16,552 bases of DNA from Treponema sp. UBA1798 (GTDB lineage: Bacteria > Spirochaetota > Spirochaetia > Treponematales > Treponemataceae): contig DCFS01000265.1 of the NCBI GenBank assembly GCA_002319875.1, positions 1 to 16,552 of the forward strand, given 5' to 3'. The position numbers and the translations under genes were made by a program. Positions 13,920-16,552 of this stretch are shown one piece after another. How positions within the stretch are numbered: position 1 is the first letter of the stretch; every line of letters starts with the position of its first letter. The notes beneath the pieces were generated by a model. The model was not told the origin of the DNA. It ran no database searches and worked only from the letters and a program-made list of their open reading frames with translations.

Positions 13920-14411
13920 ATGATTATTCCTTTTATACTTAATGGAAAAAAAATTGTTCTCGAGGTTGATCCTGCAGAAAAGCTGCTCGATGTACTGCGC
14001 AGGCAAAGGCTTTTTTCAGTAAAAAAAGGATGTACAGGTGTCTGCTGCAGTTCATGTACCGTTCTTCTTGACAACAAACCTGTCCCCAGCTGTCTCGTTC
14101 CCGTATTTCTCGTAAAGGATTTACCGGTAATAACCCTTGAATATTTCATTCAGACGGAAAATTATCGCGATATCGAAAAGGGGTTTCAAAAAGCAGGAAT
14201 ACATCTATGTGGTTACTGTAATCCCGGCAAGATATTTACAGCGTGGAATATCATACAGACATATTCACGACCGACGCATCGCGACCTGTATGAGGCAATA
14301 GCGCATATGACATATTGCTGTACCGACCGTGACACTTATATCAATGGTATATTGAATGCAATCCAGGCAAGGAATGAACGTACCGGGAGCAAAAGAAATG
14401 TCAGGAAATGA
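13920..14411 (+). CDS. Xanthine dehydrogenase-family 2Fe-2S subunit with altered second cluster motif
   Basis: 163 residues, the small electron-transfer subunit (CoxS/XdhC type). The plant-ferredoxin-like N-terminal domain keeps all four ligands of its cluster: Cys38, Cys43, Cys46 and Cys58. In the helical C-terminal domain the expected CGxC is present (Cys97, Cys100), but the usual CRCTG becomes CCTD (Cys133, Cys134): one ligand is shifted to be adjacent, and the Gln before CGxC, which lies near the cofactor, is Leu96. Electrons would pass between the large and FAD subunits. Two consecutive ATGs occur; the second (13920) has better spacing (5 nt) from AAAGGAG. It follows the large-subunit gene by 18 bp and overlaps the FAD-subunit gene by 14 bp. 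Confidence 0.88.
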   Translation: MIIPFILNGKKIVLEVDPAEKLLDVLRRQRLFSVKKGCTGVCCSSCTVLLDNKPVPSCLVPVFLVKDLPVITLEYFIQTENYRDIEKGFQKAGIHLCGYCNPGKIFTAWNIIQTYSRPTHRDLYEAIAHMTYCCTDRDTYINGILNAIQARNERTGSKRNVRK

Positions 14412-15204
14412 AACCATCGTCTGCTTTGCAAGTAATATCCGCGATGTCCTTTATCAGCTGAAGACTGTCAGGGACCTGCAAATCGTTGGCGGCTGTACAA
14501 AGGTCGGAAAAACATCGGGTAAAATATTGTCCATTCGCGGTATAAACGAACTGTCAGTAATTGACAAACATGAACGCTTTATTGATATGGGGCCTGCCGT
14601 ACTCCTCGGGCAGATGCAGAATCTCGGTAGTAACAATATGCCGCTCGTACTCTACGAAGCAGTCAAAAGTATTGCTACTCCATTCATACGGAATCTGGCA
14701 ACAATTGGTGGAAACATCTGTTCTCCCGGTAAAAAACTGACACTCTATGCTCCACTACTTGCGCTTAACTCACGTATTGAACTGCAAAGCGAAATAGAGA
14801 CAGTCCATGTACCGTTTAACCAGTTTTCGATCGTACCACCGCATTATATTCTTACAAAAATACGTATCCCGATTGAAGAATGGGATGTATCCGTATTCCG
14901 CAGACTTGGTCCTGCTCACGTTATAACCCCTATGTCTGCATCCTATACATTTCTTGCAAAAACTGAAAATACGATACTTACCAATCTCCGTATTGCCTTT
15001 GCAGGTGCCATTATCTTCCGCAGCCAGGAGCTGGAAAACAGATTGCTCGGCTCGCGCCTTCCTATCCCGGCAGAAACCGTGGCCAGTCTTGTTACTGATG
15101 CAGGGAGGCAGTTCGACCGTTGTGCGGAAGGCACTGAATATGATCCCCTCTTAAAAGAAGAATTCCTTAAGCTTGTCAGTTATTCTTTTGACCAGCTGAC
15201 ATAA
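14398..15204 (+). CDS. Xanthine dehydrogenase-family FAD-binding subunit (CoxM-like)
   Basis: 268 residues, the medium subunit that in this family holds FAD and hands electrons to NAD or another acceptor. The family block IRNLATIGGNICSP lies at ~97-110, followed by APLLALNSRIEL. The N-terminal FAD loop, usually AGGTDL, reads VGGCTKVG (~30-37), and the INELS strand follows at ~49-53. The C-terminal CoxM domain (ITPMSASYTFLAK, LRIAFAGAIIFR) is present. The start at 14398 has GGGAG 8 nt upstream; an earlier in-frame ATG would add an unlikely tail. It is the last gene of the operon, 29 bp from the convergent queA stop. Length is typical or slightly short. Confidence 0.88.
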   Translation: MSGNETIVCFASNIRDVLYQLKTVRDLQIVGGCTKVGKTSGKILSIRGINELSVIDKHERFIDMGPAVLLGQMQNLGSNNMPLVLYEAVKSIATPFIRNLATIGGNICSPGKKLTLYAPLLALNSRIELQSEIETVHVPFNQFSIVPPHYILTKIRIPIEEWDVSVFRRLGPAHVITPMSASYTFLAKTENTILTNLRIAFAGAIIFRSQELENRLLGSRLPIPAETVASLVTDAGRQFDRCAEGTEYDPLLKEEFLKLVSYSFDQLT

Positions 15205-15215
15205 AATCGCATACC

Positions 15216-15233
15216 AGACGAATAAAACCGTCT
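15216..15233. terminator. Weak bidirectional stem-loop between convergent genes
   Basis: AGACG and CGTCT pair around an 8-nt loop in the 29-bp gap between the FAD-subunit gene and queA. TCTATTTTAT follows on the plus strand. The stem is short, so termination here is tentative. Confidence 0.3.
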
Positions 15234-16274
15234 CTATTTTATCAGCATTGCGTCACCGTACGAAAAAAAACGGTATCTGTTTTCAACAGCAGTTTTATAG
15301 GCATTCAAGATATTTTCACGCGTAGAAAAAGCACTCACCAGCATAATCAGCGTACTCTCCGGCGTATGAAAATTCGTAAACATCTGATCAACTACTCTGA
15401 AGCGGAAACCGGGATAAATAAAAATATGGGTTTTCTGTGTACCAGCATTCACCATACCGTCGCTATCGCAGGCAGATTCGAGTGTACGGACAGATGTAGT
15501 TCCCACTGCCAGAATTGGCCGTCCCGATTTTTTTGCATCATTGATTTTCCGGGCGGTATCAGGAGCTACAGTAAACAGTTCTTCATGCATTTTATGCTCT
15601 TCAATTCTATCCTCCCGGACAGGCAGAAAAGTACCAAGACCTACATGCAGCGTTACGAAAACCCGTTCAATACCTTTAGCGGAAAGCCTTCCAAGCATAT
15701 CTTCGGTAAAATGGAGACCAGCAGTAGGACATGCGGCACTTCCTGTCTCTTTTGCATATACATTCTGATAACGTTCACTGTCTTCTTCCGTATCACCGCG
15801 TCTGATATATGGGGGCAGCGGCATATGTCCATTCTTGTCAAACCATGATTCATCCATGATAAAATCAAACTGAAGAGAACGAAATTCAGTTCCTTCGTTC
15901 TGAGGATTGTCAACAATAATCCCTATCGAACCATCCGGAAATGTATAACGCATCCCCGGTTTCTGTTTCTTCGCAGATTTTACAAGCGTATTCCAGACGA
16001 ATCCATCTTTATCTATCTGATTCAGAAACATAAATTCCTGTTTACGCCCTGTTGTCTCCTTAATACCGTATACACGTGCCCGCCGCACGCGGGAGTCGTT
16101 GAATACCATAAGCGTATCAGGTGTTATAAGATCCGGAAGCTCATCCATCATATGATGCGTGACGGTCCCATCCGTACGCCCTAACTGCATAAGCTTATCC
16201 TGCCCGCGTATCCCGCTCGGGTGCTGGGCAATGAGCTCCTGAGGCAAATCAAAATAAAAGTCTGTTCTGAGCAT
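15234..16274 (-). CDS. queA: S-adenosylmethionine:tRNA ribosyltransferase-isomerase
   Basis: 346 residues, normal length for QueA. It transfers and isomerises the ribosyl part of S-adenosylmethionine onto 7-aminomethyl-7-deazaguanine at the wobble position of tRNAs with GUN anticodons, giving epoxyqueuosine. Family motifs are clear: FYFDLPQELIAQHP at the N-terminus, MVFNDSRVRRARVYG, CPTAGLHFT, HVGLGTFLPVR with EEHKMHEE, VGTTSVRTLES, and FTNFHTPESTL near the end. The start at 16274 (MLRTDFYFD) is preferred over one 39 bp upstream, which would add residues not seen in the family. GAGG and AAAGGA lie just upstream, inside the end of ruvB. The 26-bp overlap with ruvB indicates cotranscription, a gene order seen in many bacteria. 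Confidence 0.96.
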   Translation of the reverse strand: MLRTDFYFDLPQELIAQHPSGIRGQDKLMQLGRTDGTVTHHMMDELPDLITPDTLMVFNDSRVRRARVYGIKETTGRKQEFMFLNQIDKDGFVWNTLVKSAKKQKPGMRYTFPDGSIGIIVDNPQNEGTEFRSLQFDFIMDESWFDKNGHMPLPPYIRRGDTEEDSERYQNVYAKETGSAACPTAGLHFTEDMLGRLSAKGIERVFVTLHVGLGTFLPVREDRIEEHKMHEELFTVAPDTARKINDAKKSGRPILAVGTTSVRTLESACDSDGMVNAGTQKTHIFIYPGFRFRVVDQMFTNFHTPESTLIMLVSAFSTRENILNAYKTAVENRYRFFSYGDAMLIK

Positions 16275-16552
16275 TATCCTCAATATCCTTTCTATTTTTA
16301 TTTTCCAGGCCAAGATGCCTGTATGCTTTTTCTGTGACTATACGACCTCTGGGTGTACGCTGAAGCAGGCCGCATTGTATAAGATATGGTTCGTAATAAT
16401 CTTCCAGCGTGTCTATCGATTCCCCTATTGAAATGGCCAGCGTATCAGCCCCGACGGGCCCGCCACCAAAATTATGTATAATAGACAAAAGAATTTCCCT
16501 GTCATATTTTTCAAGGCCGATATTATCGATTTCAAGTTTTTTCAACCCCTCA
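16249..16552 (-). CDS. ruvB: Holliday junction branch-migration ATPase RuvB, C-terminal part (5' end outside window)
   Basis: The last ~100 residues of RuvB, whose frame remains open to the window edge (codons upstream of the in-frame TTG at 16545 read GAG GGG). RuvB forms hexameric rings that drive branch migration with RuvA. What is visible is the C-terminal winged-helix DNA-binding domain: IGLEKYDREIL, FGGGPVGADTLA, YEPYLIQCGLLQRTPRGR and a final YRHLGL, all typical. A short basic/acidic tail follows (KNRKDIEDNAQNRLLF). The ATPase domain lies outside the window. It overlaps queA by 26 bp. Confidence 0.95.
   Translation of the reverse strand, partial: EGLKKLEIDNIGLEKYDREILLSIIHNFGGGPVGADTLAISIGESIDTLEDYYEPYLIQCGLLQRTPRGRIVTEKAYRHLGLENKNRKDIEDNAQNRLLF

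Noticed and set aside
16275..16313. Longer N-terminus for QueA
   Set aside because: QueA proteins begin near the FYFDLP motif, and the extra 13 residues lie in the ruvB overlap without a better ribosome site.

Overview
The window looks like a chromosomal segment of a host-associated spirochaete, most likely a Treponema. This is an inference from gene content: a sugar ABC operon without an ATPase, a SPOR-domain cell-envelope protein, and a NusG-paralogue / nucleotide-sugar / xanthine-dehydrogenase-like cluster. I recall, without being able to check, that a cap5D / spsC / 'quinoline 2-oxidoreductase' neighbourhood is annotated near sugar ABC genes in T. pallidum. Base composition is moderate, Shine-Dalgarno sites are mostly clear, and genes are densely packed with many short overlaps.

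Left block (1-5711, all minus strand, read right to left). This is one carbohydrate-uptake operon: a LacI-family repressor, then an extracellular sugar-binding protein, two CUT1 permeases (MalF- and MalG-like), and a large protein of unknown function resembling an alpha/alpha-barrel glycosidase, which runs off the left edge. No ATP-binding subunit is present, so the transporter presumably uses a shared ATPase encoded elsewhere. Two near-identical CpG-centred palindromes (ATTAACGTTAAT), 73 bp centre to centre, sit just upstream of the repressor and are very likely its operators. Two hairpins separate the binding-protein gene from the permease genes.

Middle (5712-8531). A 554-bp gap holds the operators, a candidate promoter, a decayed stretch resembling an IS3-type transposase, and a terminator for the next minus-strand pair. 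That pair encodes a small exported protein of unknown function and a 535-residue protein with an RlpA-like (double-psi barrel) N-terminus, a Pro/Ala/Val/Glu-rich linker built from 201-bp and 105-bp tandem repeats, and a C-terminal SPOR domain. A short divergent region with a perfect 6+1+6 palindrome separates it from the plus-strand operon.

Right block (8532-15204, plus strand). This is a six-gene, translationally coupled operon: a specialised NusG (LoaP/UpxY-like) antiterminator, a soluble FlaA1/CapD-type nucleotide-sugar dehydratase/epimerase, a DegT/DnrJ/EryC1 PLP aminotransferase, and the three subunits of a xanthine dehydrogenase-family enzyme (large molybdopterin-type, 2Fe-2S, FAD). The first three suggest an amino-deoxy-sugar pathway for a surface glycan or glycoprotein. 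The trio is the most unusual part: the large subunit keeps the family fold pattern but lacks the glycine-rich cofactor loop and the arginine-containing active-site loop, and the small subunit has a rearranged second iron-sulfur motif. It may be a repurposed or cofactor-altered member of the family.

Right edge (15234-16552, minus strand). Housekeeping genes: queA (queuosine tRNA modification) and the 3' end of ruvB (Holliday-junction helicase), overlapping by 26 bp and convergent with the operon above.
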